A DNA stretch of 64,000 nucleotides from JBDTNL01 sp039933785. GTDB lineage: Bacteria > Acidobacteriota > Thermoanaerobaculia > Multivoradales > JAGPDF01. Shown in pieces: positions 1-8,332 of the stretch. The first letter of the stretch is position 1. The number at the start of each line of letters is the position of its first letter. The stretch is taken from positions 19,243-83,242 of the forward strand of contig JBDTNL010000007.1 of NCBI GenBank assembly GCA_039933785.1, written 5' to 3'. Under the pieces are notes generated by a model. It was not told the origin of the DNA. It saw only the letters and a program-made list of their open reading frames with translations, and did not search any database. Both the position numbers and the translations under genes were made by a program.

Positions 1-1
1 C

Positions 2-355
2 AACGACCCCGCTGTCCTGCCGCCGCCCAATTCCCAGTGCGCCGAGCCCGTCGTCGGGCTGGGCCCACCGCTGCGCGGCATGGAAGCCTTGGCGCCGGTG
101 TCGGCTGTGCTCAACGCGCGCGAAGCGCGCAGCCAGTTCGCCTTGCGGGCTCTTCGCGACTACACGCTCGGCGATCGCGATCGTGACCACGACACGTGGT
201 ATTTCCGATTTGGGCTACGCCAGTCGGGTCCGGAGCCCCTCGGGTGGCAGCTTTCGCGGACTTCTCAGAAGGTCATTGCCGATCAACTCGAGGATCCCGC
301 CGTGCCATTTTGCAACCGCCAACGGTTAGAGGATGTGGTCGCGCTACTTCGCTGA
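2..355 (+). CDS. Hypothetical protein, 5' end cut by window edge
   Basis: The reading frame is open from the left edge to a TGA stop, so the gene begins outside the window. About 117 residues are visible. An in-frame ATG at 80 exists but the frame continues upstream of it, so it need not be the start. The visible part is mixed hydrophilic sequence with a WYFRFG segment near the middle and no membrane span. I do not recognise a family. It converges on the next gene with only 3 bases between the two stop codons. Confidence 0.5.
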   Translation, partial: NDPAVLPPPNSQCAEPVVGLGPPLRGMEALAPVSAVLNAREARSQFALRALRDYTLGDRDRDHDTWYFRFGLRQSGPEPLGWQLSRTSQKVIADQLEDPAVPFCNRQRLEDVVALLR

Positions 356-358
356 GCT

Positions 359-919
359 CTACCGGAGTGGTTTCTCGGCGTGCTTGAGGACCTGGATCCG
401 ATCCGCCAGCACCAGGTAGCGAGTTTCGATCGCGACGGCGTTCTCGCCGGTAGCGAGCACGGCGCGAATCTGGATTTGGTTGCCGACGCGGTCCAGGCTC
501 AGGCTTCGCCAGGAGGGGCCGTGCGCAGCTGGATCCGCGAATGCACCGCAGAGCGCGTCGAGTTTTCCGGCGGCGGCATCCGTGGCGTTAGCGGCAGAGA
601 AATCAATCGGCGGCACGCCATCACGAAACCACGTTCGCACCAGATCCACCTGCCCGGGCGAACACTGGCTGGCGAAGCCCAGCGCCGTCGACAGCGCGCA
701 GCGCAGCGGGCCTTCGCTCGAGGCCCTCGCGCAGCCCGTCGAGCCGCGCATGGCATACAACGCGAGGATGGCTCGGAGCGCCTCCGGCATTGGCTGAATT
801 GAACCGAGCCGAACGCTGGGCGACGCCTTGACGTCGAAGATCGTCGACGCCTCTACCGCCGCAGCGCCCAGGGCCAGCAGCGAGACGACGAGCGCGCCGA
901 AGCGAGAGGCCGGAGGCAT
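359..919 (-). CDS. Secreted hypothetical protein
   Basis: 186 residues. The N-terminus (MPPASRFGALVVSLLALG...) is a typical Sec signal peptide, with likely cleavage after an Ala-rich stretch near residue 23, so the product should be exported. Four Cys in the mature part (two close together in a TGCARASSEGPLRC segment) could form disulfides in the periplasm. No catalytic motif or known domain is visible. It is divergent from the RNase G gene, with which it shares a 57-base intergenic region. Function unknown. Confidence 0.6.
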   Translation of the reverse strand: MPPASRFGALVVSLLALGAAAVEASTIFDVKASPSVRLGSIQPMPEALRAILALYAMRGSTGCARASSEGPLRCALSTALGFASQCSPGQVDLVRTWFRDGVPPIDFSAANATDAAAGKLDALCGAFADPAAHGPSWRSLSLDRVGNQIQIRAVLATGENAVAIETRYLVLADRIQVLKHAEKPLR

Positions 920-940
920 GGTCCGGCCATGATGGCACGC

Positions 941-968
941 CTGTCGCAGGATCGACGCGGGGTAGAAT
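941..968 (+). promoter_or_regulatory. Candidate promoter of the RNase G gene
   Basis: A -35-like CTGTCG (941-946) lies 16 bases before TAGAAT (963-968), a close match to a housekeeping -10 box. The ATG at 977 lies only 8 bases beyond the -10 and has no Shine-Dalgarno sequence, so transcription would start at or next to the start codon. Confidence 0.45.
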
Positions 969-976
969 TGCCGTCA

Positions 977-2479
977 ATGGCCAGCAAGATGCTCGTCGAA
1001 AGCGACCCGCACCAGACCCGGATCGCGGTGCTCGAAGACGACCGCCTGGTCGAGATCTTCGTCGAGCGCCATCGCCATCGCGGCCTGGTGGGCAACGTCT
1101 ACAAGGGGCGGGTGACGCGCGTGCTGCCGGGAATGCAGGCGGCGTTCGTCGATATCGGTCTCGGACGCGACGCGTTTCTCTACGTGAGCGACGTGAGCGG
1201 CGATCTCGCGGCGCTCGAGGACATGGAGCCCGCGGAGCACACCGAGGACATCACCGCGCCGGCAGAGTCCCCGCCGCCGCCCTCGATCGACGAGCTCCTG
1301 AAGCCTGGCCAGGAATTGATGGTGCAGGTCCTCAAGGATCCTCTGGCGAGCAAGGGTGCGCGCGTCTCGACTCAGGTGACCCTGCCCGGCCGCTATCTCG
1401 TGCTCCTGCCGACCGTGAGGCACTTCGGCGTCTCGCGGCGCATCGAAGACGAGACCGAGCGCACGCGTCTGCGCGCCGAATTGGATGCTCTGTCGCCGGC
1501 CCCCGGCGGGCTGATCGTGCGCACCGCTGGCGAGGGCAAGGGCCGCGAGGAATTCGAGGCCGATCGCGCGTACCTGCTGAATCTCTGGGAGCGCCTCCGC
1601 CTGCGGGCCGAGAAGGCCTCGACGCCGACGCTCTTGCACCAGGATCTCGACCTCGCTCTGCGCGTGGTGCGCGATCTCTTCAACGCATCGTTCAACGTCC
1701 TCTGGGTCGACGGCGAGGAGACCTACGAGCGCATCGTCGAGTTCCTCGATCAGGTGCAACCGGCGTTGGTTCACCGCGTGCGGATCTTTCGACAAGAGCT
1801 CTCTCTCTTCGAACGATTCGGCATCGAGGGCGAGATCGAGAACGCGCTGCAGAGCAAGGTCTGGCTCAAGTCCGGCGGCTACCTGGTGATCAACCCGACC
1901 GAGGCGCTGGTCGCCATCGACGTCAACACCGGCCGCTTTGTCGGTCAGCACAATCTCGAGGACACGGTCCTGCGCACCAACCTCGAGGCGGTGCGCGAGG
2001 TCGTACGGCAGATCCGCCTGCGCGATCTCGGCGGCATCATCGTGCTCGACCTGATCGACATGGTCGAGATCGAAAACCGCCAGCGCGTCTTCGCCGAGCT
2101 CGAGGGCGAGCTCAAGAAGGACCGGGCGAAGAACAAGGTGCTCAACATTTCCGACTTCGGCTTGGTCGAGATCACCCGCAAGCGGAGCCACGCCAACCTC
2201 GAACGCCTGCTGACCCAGACCTGTCCATACTGCGAAGGTAGCGGCCGGATTGATTCAGTGGCGACGGTTTGCCTTACGTTGAGGCGCGAGCTCCTGCGCC
2301 GGCGCGGGCGCCCGCAGTCGCGTGAGCTTCTGCTGCGCGTGCATCCGGAAGTCGCGCGGGCTCTGCAAGGCGAGGAACGCGCCATTCTCGACGAGCTCGA
2401 GCGCGCGCTCGGCACCACGATCCTCCTGCGCTCGGATCCCGAGCTTCATCACGAACGCTTCGACATCCTCGAAGTCTGA
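977..2479 (+). CDS. rng: Ribonuclease G/E family endoribonuclease
   Basis: 500 residues, the size of RNase G rather than RNase E with its long tail. It processes 16S rRNA 5' ends and starts mRNA decay in the cytoplasm. An S1 RNA-binding domain spans roughly residues 36-115. The catalytic core keeps the two metal-binding Asp: D315 in IDVNTGRF and D358 in the GGIIVLDLIDM segment, 43 residues apart as in E. coli RNase E. The Zn-link follows at C416 and C419 (CPYCEG), again with the E. coli spacing. I chose ATG 977 because an upstream in-frame ATG at 929 adds a non-homologous tail and the TAGAAT box at 963-968 lies between them. The stop codon abuts the ATG of the next gene, so they are probably co-translated. 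Confidence 0.95.
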   Translation: MASKMLVESDPHQTRIAVLEDDRLVEIFVERHRHRGLVGNVYKGRVTRVLPGMQAAFVDIGLGRDAFLYVSDVSGDLAALEDMEPAEHTEDITAPAESPPPPSIDELLKPGQELMVQVLKDPLASKGARVSTQVTLPGRYLVLLPTVRHFGVSRRIEDETERTRLRAELDALSPAPGGLIVRTAGEGKGREEFEADRAYLLNLWERLRLRAEKASTPTLLHQDLDLALRVVRDLFNASFNVLWVDGEETYERIVEFLDQVQPALVHRVRIFRQELSLFERFGIEGEIENALQSKVWLKSGGYLVINPTEALVAIDVNTGRFVGQHNLEDTVLRTNLEAVREVVRQIRLRDLGGIIVLDLIDMVEIENRQRVFAELEGELKKDRAKNKVLNISDFGLVEITRKRSHANLERLLTQTCPYCEGSGRIDSVATVCLTLRRELLRRRGRPQSRELLLRVHPEVARALQGEERAILDELERALGTTILLRSDPELHHERFDILEV

Positions 2480-4663
2480 ATGAGCCGGGGCTTCGATCTC
2501 GGCGACCTCGACGGCGAGATTGCCGACGGCCTCGAGCTGCCCACTCTCGAAGCCACGGTGCGCCGCTTGATCGATCCTGCGAACGCTGTGCGCACCTTGC
2601 ATTGGGGGCGCAACTACCTCTATACCATCGAGCTAGACAGCGCCGCGGGCCCCGTGCACGCGGTGGTCAAGCAGTTCCGTCACCAGGGTTGGCGCGAGCG
2701 CTGGCGTCGCCGCGTGCGGGGCAGCAAGGCAATGCGCAGCTGGCGCGCCGCCTACGCCGTGCGCGAGGCCGGGGTATTGACGCCGGCGCCGCTCTTGCTC
2801 GTCGAGTCCAAAGATCCAGCCGGACCGGCCTGGTATGTCTCGGCAGCGATCGATCGAGCGCTCGAACTGCGCTATTTCCTGCGCGCTCTAAACGCCGGGA
2901 CCGAGCGCTCGGACTATCCCGCGATCGACGGGGAGAAGCTGGTGTCAGCGGTCGGACGCTTGGCTCGCCGTCTGCACGAAGCGAGCATCTGGCATCGCGA
3001 CCTCACCGGGGGCAACCTGCTCGCGCCTTGGGACGAGGGCGCCATCGCCGAGACGGCGGGAGACCCCGCGCTCTTCCTACTCGATCTAAATCGCGCGCGC
3101 CTCGGAAAGCGCTTGTCGACGAGCGAGCGCATGCGCGATCTTGCGCGCTTCCCGGTGCTCCGCGCCGCCGATCAGGAACGCTTTCTCGCGGGCTACTTCG
3201 GGGAGCCGAGTGCGCGGCACAGAGTCTCCCGCGCGCTTTACGGCTGGTACCACCGCGGCTTCTTGTGGAAGAACCGGGTCAAGCCGAAGCTCCGCGGTGG
3301 GATGAAGTGGCTCCGCGATCTGGTCGTTCCGCGAAGCGCCCATGCGCACATACCGGCGGCTCCCGACGGTGCGGCCGCACGCGACCGGAGCGTGTGGGAC
3401 GCGCTCTCCGATCAACCGCACCAGCACGCCAGCCGATGGCAAAAGCTGGGTGTTCGGGTCGCAGACTTGCCGGCGCATGCGCAGGCGCTGGCCAACGCCG
3501 GCTTTGTCGCACCGCGGATCTGGCGGCGCTACCGGGCGCTGAAACGACAGCTGTACTCGCAGCCAGTCGGGTTCGACGGCCTCGGTGTTTGCGTCCGGCC
3601 ATGGCCCGCGAATCCCGAAGCCCTGCTCCAAGCGCTCGACGACCTCGGCGCACGGAAGGTTCTTCTGCGGCTGCACCCGTGGGAGGCCGACCACTCGAGC
3701 GAAGAAGACTTGGCGCGGACGCTCCACGGCCGAGGCTATGAGCTGGCCTTCGCGCTGCCGCAGAACCGCGATCTGGTTCGCGACCCGGCCCGTTGGCGTC
3801 GGTCCGTGGAAGAGCTCGCCGAGCGCTTCATTCCCTTCGGCAAGCATTTTCAGATCGGCCAGGCAATCAATCGGAGCAAATGGGGCGTTTGGACCCTGCG
3901 CGAATACGCCGCCCTCGCCGCGAGCGCCGCCGAGGTACTTCGACGCTATCCCGGTGTCGAGATCCTCGGCCCGGGAGTGATCGACTTCGAGTATCACCAG
4001 ACCGCGGCGGCGCTCAATCTGGGCGGCGCCGGGTATCGCTTCGACGCGGTCTCTGCGTTGCTCTACGTCGATCGGCGGGGCGCTCCCGAGAATCGGCAGA
4101 TGACGCTCGACACGGTCGACAAGGTCGTGCTCCTGCAGGCGATCGCAGAAACCGCCAAGAACTCTGCCGGCCGCACCTGGATCACGGAGGTCAACTGGCC
4201 GCTCTGGGAAGGGCCGCACTCTCCGGCCGGGCGCAGTGTCTCGGTGGACGAAGAAACGCAAGCCAACTACCTCGTGCGCTACTACCTCGAGGCGCTGGGT
4301 ACGGGTTGCGTCGAGCGGGTGTACTGGTGGCAGGTGGTGGCGCGCGGCTACGGCTTGATCGCGCCCGAGACCGGCGGCCTGAGGCGGCGGCCGGCATATC
4401 GTGCCCTGGCGACGCTAGTGAAGATGCTCTCGGGCTCGAGCTTCCTGGGTCCGCTTCCCTCGCCGGCGGGCACTTGGATGTATCGCTTTCGCGACTCGGC
4501 TGGCGGTGAGCTTCTCGTCTGTTGGTGCCTGGAGGGGCGGACTCCGGTCGACCTTCCCGGGAGCGTGACGGCCACCATCGACCGCGATGGAACTCCCTTC
4601 GATCGAGGCGGCGCGCGGTTGCAGCTATCTCCATCGCCGATCTACCTGCGACTTGCGCCGTAG
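2480..4663 (+). CDS. WaaP/Kdo-kinase-like domain fused to a glycoside-hydrolase-like domain
   Basis: 727 residues, start codon directly after the rng stop. Residues about 35-280 look like the lipopolysaccharide kinase (Kdo kinase/WaaP, PF06293) fold: K64 in VVKQF as ATP lysine, H172-R173-D174 with N179 as catalytic loop (WHRDLTGGNLL), and D202 in LLDLNRAR as the metal-binding Asp. A linker around 281-330 leads to residues about 360-660, which resemble a clan GH-A (beta/alpha)8 glycosidase: repeated beta-strand-like segments, ILGPGVIDFEYH at about 495-506, and TWITEVNWPLWEG with E570 where GH-A enzymes have the nucleophile Glu. The segment QIGQAINRSKWG (458-469) sits where an Asn-Glu acid/base pair is expected but has Gln-Ala. 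A short beta-rich tail follows. Likely role: phosphorylating an envelope or LPS sugar, with a glycan-recognition or hydrolysis module. The kinase call is firm; the hydrolase activity is inference. Confidence 0.75.
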   Translation: MSRGFDLGDLDGEIADGLELPTLEATVRRLIDPANAVRTLHWGRNYLYTIELDSAAGPVHAVVKQFRHQGWRERWRRRVRGSKAMRSWRAAYAVREAGVLTPAPLLLVESKDPAGPAWYVSAAIDRALELRYFLRALNAGTERSDYPAIDGEKLVSAVGRLARRLHEASIWHRDLTGGNLLAPWDEGAIAETAGDPALFLLDLNRARLGKRLSTSERMRDLARFPVLRAADQERFLAGYFGEPSARHRVSRALYGWYHRGFLWKNRVKPKLRGGMKWLRDLVVPRSAHAHIPAAPDGAAARDRSVWDALSDQPHQHASRWQKLGVRVADLPAHAQALANAGFVAPRIWRRYRALKRQLYSQPVGFDGLGVCVRPWPANPEALLQALDDLGARKVLLRLHPWEADHSSEEDLARTLHGRGYELAFALPQNRDLVRDPARWRRSVEELAERFIPFGKHFQIGQAINRSKWGVWTLREYAALAASAAEVLRRYPGVEILGPGVIDFEYHQTAAALNLGGAGYRFDAVSALLYVDRRGAPENRQMTLDTVDKVVLLQAIAETAKNSAGRTWITEVNWPLWEGPHSPAGRSVSVDEETQANYLVRYYLEALGTGCVERVYWWQVVARGYGLIAPETGGLRRRPAYRALATLVKMLSGSSFLGPLPSPAGTWMYRFRDSAGGELLVCWCLEGRTPVDLPGSVTATIDRDGTPFDRGGARLQLSPSPIYLRLAP

Positions 4664-4688
4664 CGCGAATTGCACAAGGAGGAGAACA

Positions 4689-5174
4689 ATGCTCGAAGGT
4701 GCCTATCTCGCACTGCTGCTCAAGTCTGGAGGCGACGGTCCGGCGTGGCACGGCCCCGCGTTCGCGCCGCTGCTCGAGGGTCTCACCGCGCAACAGGCCG
4801 CGGCGCATCCGATCGCCGGTGGTCACAGCATCTGGGAGGTCGTTCTCCACGTCGCCGCGTGGCGTGGCGAGGTGGCTCGCCGCCTGGTGAGCGCCGAAGC
4901 CGCGGAGCCGCCCGATGGCGACTGGCCCGAAGTCTCTGTCGTCTCTGCTTCCGCCTGGTCAGCAGCCAAGGAGCACCTCAGCGCGACACTCACGGCTACT
5001 GCACGAGTGCTCGAAGCGATGTCGGAGAAGAACCTGCAAACTCGGGTCCGGGGCGAGTCCTCCGCTGGAGCGGACGTGTCGTTGGAAACCACGGTCCTCG
5101 GCCTACTCCAGCACGACGCCTACCACGGTGGGCAGATCGCCCTGCTGCGGCGAATTCTCGGCCTGCCGGCCTAG
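4689..5174 (+). CDS. DinB-family protein (DUF664-like)
   Basis: 161 residues, a usual DinB length. DinB proteins are four-helix bundles with a three-His metal site; many are thiol (bacillithiol, mycothiol) transferases or have no known role. The His-bearing motifs are visible: GGHSIWEVVLHVAAW near residues 40-54 and LLQHDAYHGGQIALLRR near 139-155. The start at 4689 is fixed by a strong AAGGAGGA Shine-Dalgarno at about 4676-4683. The gene lies 25 bases after the kinase fusion on the same strand and its stop overlaps the convergent ada stop by 4 bases. Substrate unknown. Confidence 0.85.
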   Translation: MLEGAYLALLLKSGGDGPAWHGPAFAPLLEGLTAQQAAAHPIAGGHSIWEVVLHVAAWRGEVARRLVSAEAAEPPDGDWPEVSVVSASAWSAAKEHLSATLTATARVLEAMSEKNLQTRVRGESSAGADVSLETTVLGLLQHDAYHGGQIALLRRILGLPA

Positions 5175-6274
5175 CGTTCTCCGACAGAATGCTGCGGCGC
5201 CCCGACCCCTCGTGCGTCGGTGGGTTGACCGGTTTCGAGCGCCAGCAGCCAGTGCTTGCGCCAGGGCCCGCCGCCGTAGCCACCGGGCCGGCCATCCTTC
5301 TTCACCACGCGATGGCACGGGATGACGATCGCGATCCGGTTCTGGCCGTTGGCGGTGCCCACCGCGCGCTGTGCGCCGGGGGCGCCGATCGCGTCGGCCA
5401 GTCCCTCGTACGAGCAGGTCGTGCCGTGGGGAATGCGCAGCAGGGCGTCCCACACGCGGCGTTGAAACTCGCTTCCGGGAACATCGAGCGGCACGGTGAA
5501 GGCCGTCCGATCACCGGCGAAATATTCCCCAAGCTCGGTTTCGATCTGCTCGATGAAGCGATGCTTGCCGGGCACCAGGACGGCTTGAAAACGACGGCGC
5601 ACGGTTTCAAACTGAGCCTCCAGCATGCGCCGATCGGTGTACTCCAAGAGACATAAACCGCGCTCGGTCGCGCCGGCGACCATGGGGCCAAGCGGTGTAT
5701 CCACCCACGAGACGACGACGCGCTCGAGGTGACGGCTTTGTCCGGGCGTCGTGCCGAAGGCCTGGGCGAAGGCTTCGCGGAACCCGCTGTGCGATTCGTA
5801 GCCATTGCCGAGGGCCGCCTCGTCCAGACTCTCCCCGCGGCGAATCTGCTCGAGCGCACTGCCCAATCGCTTGCCTCGGGCGTACGCCTGGAAGGTCAGA
5901 CCGTAGTGCTGCTGAAACCACCGTCGCGCTCGCGCCGGCTCGACGCCCATGCCACGGAGGTCGGCGTCGCGAAGCCGCAGCTCGGTGCACTGGTCGAGCC
6001 GATCGAGCAGGATCTTCACCCAACCCGGAGCCCCAGGCTCCTCCAGGGGGTGACAACGCTTGCAAGCTCGGAGGCCCGCAAACAGCGCCTCCTTTAGCGA
6101 GCCGTAGTACTCGACGTTCTTCTCGAGCGGCCGTTTGGCCGGACACGACGGCCGACAAAAGATCCCCGTCGTGCGGACGCCGACGAAGAAGATCCCGTCA
6201 TACGAACGATCGCGGGCCTGGAAGGCACGCTGCATCTCTGGGAGAGACGGTCGGAGGGCAAGTTGAGCGTTCAT
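5171..6274 (-). CDS. ada: Ada-type methylated-DNA methyltransferase and transcriptional regulator
   Basis: 367 residues. It repairs O6-methylguanine and methylphosphotriesters by suicidal transfer to its own Cys residues and activates repair genes once methylated. Order: N-terminal Ada Zn domain (GIFCRPSCPAKRP then ACKRCHP, four Cys, one being the phosphotriester acceptor), AraC-type helix-turn-helix region around residues 90-175 (GYESHSGFREAFAQAFGTTPGQ), then the O6-alkylguanine transferase domain with the active-site IPCHRVVKKDGRPGGY. ATG 6274 is chosen because an earlier TTG-type extension adds no conserved sequence and the palindrome at 6279-6306 sits directly upstream. Probably autoregulated. 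Confidence 0.95.
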   Translation of the reverse strand: MNAQLALRPSLPEMQRAFQARDRSYDGIFFVGVRTTGIFCRPSCPAKRPLEKNVEYYGSLKEALFAGLRACKRCHPLEEPGAPGWVKILLDRLDQCTELRLRDADLRGMGVEPARARRWFQQHYGLTFQAYARGKRLGSALEQIRRGESLDEAALGNGYESHSGFREAFAQAFGTTPGQSRHLERVVVSWVDTPLGPMVAGATERGLCLLEYTDRRMLEAQFETVRRRFQAVLVPGKHRFIEQIETELGEYFAGDRTAFTVPLDVPGSEFQRRVWDALLRIPHGTTCSYEGLADAIGAPGAQRAVGTANGQNRIAIVIPCHRVVKKDGRPGGYGGGPWRKHWLLALETGQPTDARGVGAPQHSVGER

Positions 6275-6278
6275 GGCT

Positions 6279-6306
6279 GGAGGATAGGTCTCGATGCCTA
6301 TCCTCC
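6279..6306. promoter_or_regulatory. Perfect 10-bp inverted repeat, candidate Ada operator
   Basis: GGAGGATAGG (6279-6288), an 8-base spacer (tctcgatg) and CCTATCCTCC (6297-6306) form a perfect inverted repeat ending 4 bases before the ada start codon. On the minus strand TTGACG (6323-6328), a 17-base spacer and GAGGAT (6300-6305) form a plausible promoter, so the palindrome would cover the -10 box and transcription start. That is where a repressor/activator would bind. The link to Ada itself is inferred from position. Confidence 0.6.
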
Positions 6307-6324
6307 GCCACCGAAAAACGAACG

Positions 6325-6534
6325 TCAAACTGGGGGCAGGTTTGACTTCGGTGCTGCGTTCCCACCGCCTGTGGAATCGACCGTCTGCGCACTCGGCTTC
6401 GCTGCTGAGCGCCGGAGCGCAATCACGGACTCACGGACCGCGGCGGCGGCGTGGACCTTTTCGGCCCAGGAGCGCGAGCCTCGGTTCGCCTGCCACGCCG
6501 CTTGTTGCGTCAGGATCCGACGCGGATCATCCAT
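6325..6534 (-). CDS. Small partner protein of the nucleotidyltransferase gene
   Basis: 69 residues, ATG at 6534, overlapping the end of the upstream nucleotidyltransferase gene by 8 bases. The first half has a helical, charged core (AAWQANRGSRSWAEKV, then AAAVRESVIALRR) that I recall from small proteins encoded beside nucleotidyltransferases in other genomes. The last 25 residues are low-complexity (Ser, Pro, Gly, Asn). No enzymatic motif. The overlap and arrangement suggest a two-gene unit, possibly toxin-antitoxin-like. That role is inference. Confidence 0.5.
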   Translation of the reverse strand: MDDPRRILTQQAAWQANRGSRSWAEKVHAAAAVRESVIALRRSAAKPSAQTVDSTGGGNAAPKSNLPPV

Positions 6535-7036
6535 CGAGGAACCTCGCCGCGAATCTTTGCCAGGCCGAGCTCAGACCAAACCGATCCGCGAGCCGCGCGA
6601 TCTCGTCCGCAGTCACGCATTCCGACTCGAGGAGCGCGAGAACGCGGGCGAAATCCTTCGACCGTCCGACGCTGAGTGCGATCACCGCGAGGTACGCCGG
6701 ACGGACGACGCGGAGCGGAGCCCCCTCGAAATCAGCGGTATCGGCCTCGGTCATTGCGGCCACGGTGAGCTCGCTGAAGGCGGGCACGAATTGGACGGGC
6801 CAGGAGCCGACCCGGATGGCTTCTCCCTCGGCCTGGAAACCGCGATCGGCGCAAAAGCGGTAGATCTCGCTCAGAACGTCGATGCGATCAGACTCCGGAA
6901 GGCCCACGAGCACATCGACATCGAGCGTTGCCACCGCTTCGGTGTATCGCATCTGGGCGACGGCACCGAAGAGCGCGTAGTCGGTGACTGCGCCGGCGGC
7001 GCGCATCTCGTTGAGCAGGGGGGCGAGCGCCTTCAC
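6527..7036 (-). CDS. Nucleotidyltransferase-fold protein
   Basis: 169 residues, GTG start. The N-terminal part reads YALFGAVAQMRYTEAVATLDVDVLV, the helix-Gly-helix plus Asp-x-Asp pattern of the DNA polymerase beta-like nucleotidyltransferase fold (compare GGAVA...T.DLDVFV in uncharacterised family members). The Asp pair in TLDVDV would bind metal. The usual first Gly of the GG motif is Phe here, which could weaken catalysis. The remainder is helical. The gene heads a two-gene unit with the 69-residue protein. Such modules are often toxin-antitoxin or resistance systems, but neither activity nor target can be read here. Confidence 0.65.
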   Translation of the reverse strand: MKALAPLLNEMRAAGAVTDYALFGAVAQMRYTEAVATLDVDVLVGLPESDRIDVLSEIYRFCADRGFQAEGEAIRVGSWPVQFVPAFSELTVAAMTEADTADFEGAPLRVVRPAYLAVIALSVGRSKDFARVLALLESECVTADEIARLADRFGLSSAWQRFAARFLDG

Positions 7037-7055
7037 GATGGATGCCGGTCGCGGG

Positions 7056-8261
7056 CTAGAGCAGCCGTCGCCGTCGTCCGGACGGCTTGCTCGCCGCTTC
7101 CTTGTACGCTACGACCCCGGGCACCGTGCAGCGCGGCAGCGGCTCGCCGAGCTTGGCTTCGAGCTCGCGGATGAGGACCTTGTCCTGCCAGGTAGCGATG
7201 CTCGAGACGATGCCGTGGGCGCTGCCGCGCGCGGTGCGGCCGGCGCGGTGGATGTAGTCCTCGACGCTCTCGGGAAGGTCGAAGTTGATGATGTGCTGAA
7301 TGCCTGGCACGTCGATGCCGCGCGAGGCGACATCGGTGGCGACGAGAATCCGGTGCTGGCCCTCGCGGAAGCCCTGCAAAGCCTCGATGCGTTGCTTCTG
7401 CGACAGATCCGAGTGAATGCGTTCGACCGGATGGCCATCGCGGACCAGGGCGCGCGAAAGCCATTCGGCATCGGAGCGCCGGCGGATGAAGACCAGGGTC
7501 GAGCCGAGCTCCTGGTTGAGCAGGGCGGTGAGGCAAGCCTTCTTGTTCTCGAGCTCGACCATGTAGAGGCGGTGACTGATCCCGGCCGCGGCACCGCTCT
7601 CGGGCAGAATGTCGATGCGCTGCGGGGACTTTTGGAAGCGTTGCGTCAGGCGCTCGATGGCCGGCGGCATGGTGGCCGAAAACATCATGGTCTGGCGGCT
7701 GGTAGGCAGCAGGGTGAGGATGCGCTGCATCTGCGGCATGAAGCCGAGGTCGAGCATGTGGTCGGCTTCGTCGAGTACCAGCTGCTCGATCTTGTTGAGC
7801 TCGACGTTGCCGCGCTCGTGATGGTCGAGCAGCCGCCCGGGGGTCGCCACCAGGATATCGGGCTCGACACGCAGGGCGTCGGCCTGCGGCTTGATGCTCA
7901 GACCGCCGATCAGGCAGACGGTCAGCAGGTGGTGGTCTTCGCCGAAGATGTCGAGAAACGCCTTGGTCTGCAGGGCAATCTCCCGCGTCGGGGAGAGGAT
8001 CAGCCCGCGCACGCCGCGGCCATGGAGCAGCCGCTCGGCGAGCGGCAGGACGAACGCCGCGGTCTTGCCCGAGCCGGTCTCGGCCAGGCCGACGATGTCC
8101 TTGCCGGCTAGGGCCGGCGGGATGACCGCCGCCTGGATGGGTGTCGGGTGCTCGAAACCGATTTCGTGGACCTTGCGCAGGATCTCTTCGGAGAGTCCCA
8201 ACTGGCGGAAGGTGAGGCGGGTGGTTTCTACGGGATGCTGTGGAATCGCGCCGGTGAACAT
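7056..8261 (-). CDS. DEAD-box ATP-dependent RNA helicase (RhlE-like)
   Basis: 401 residues. It unwinds RNA duplexes in ribosome assembly or mRNA decay. In order: Q motif (FEHPTPIQ), motif I (AETGSGKTAAF), motif II VLDEADHMLD, motif III SAT, and in the second RecA domain RGIDVPGIQHIINFD and HRAGRTAR. The tail is short and basic (KPSGRRRRLL). A TACAAT box on the minus strand (8271-8276) lies 9 bases before the ATG with no Shine-Dalgarno, so the mRNA may be nearly leaderless. A second helicase of this type is at 60515-61879. Confidence 0.93.
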   Translation of the reverse strand: MFTGAIPQHPVETTRLTFRQLGLSEEILRKVHEIGFEHPTPIQAAVIPPALAGKDIVGLAETGSGKTAAFVLPLAERLLHGRGVRGLILSPTREIALQTKAFLDIFGEDHHLLTVCLIGGLSIKPQADALRVEPDILVATPGRLLDHHERGNVELNKIEQLVLDEADHMLDLGFMPQMQRILTLLPTSRQTMMFSATMPPAIERLTQRFQKSPQRIDILPESGAAAGISHRLYMVELENKKACLTALLNQELGSTLVFIRRRSDAEWLSRALVRDGHPVERIHSDLSQKQRIEALQGFREGQHRILVATDVASRGIDVPGIQHIINFDLPESVEDYIHRAGRTARGSAHGIVSSIATWQDKVLIRELEAKLGEPLPRCTVPGVVAYKEAASKPSGRRRRLL

Positions 8262-8332
8262 TCAGCGTTCATTGTAGACCGGACGGGGTCAAGCAGGCGG
8301 GAGGGTATTCTTGAGGTCGAAGGGAGCTCTCC

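Noticed and set aside
974..2191. 405-residue open frame antisense to rng
   Set aside because: It mirrors the RNase G gene in a GC-rich sequence, has no family motif, and the sense gene has conserved catalytic residues.
6263..7174. 303-residue plus-strand frame across the nucleotidyltransferase region
   Set aside because: It is low-complexity Arg/Ala-rich sequence; the minus-strand frames have recognisable motifs and overlapping gene order.
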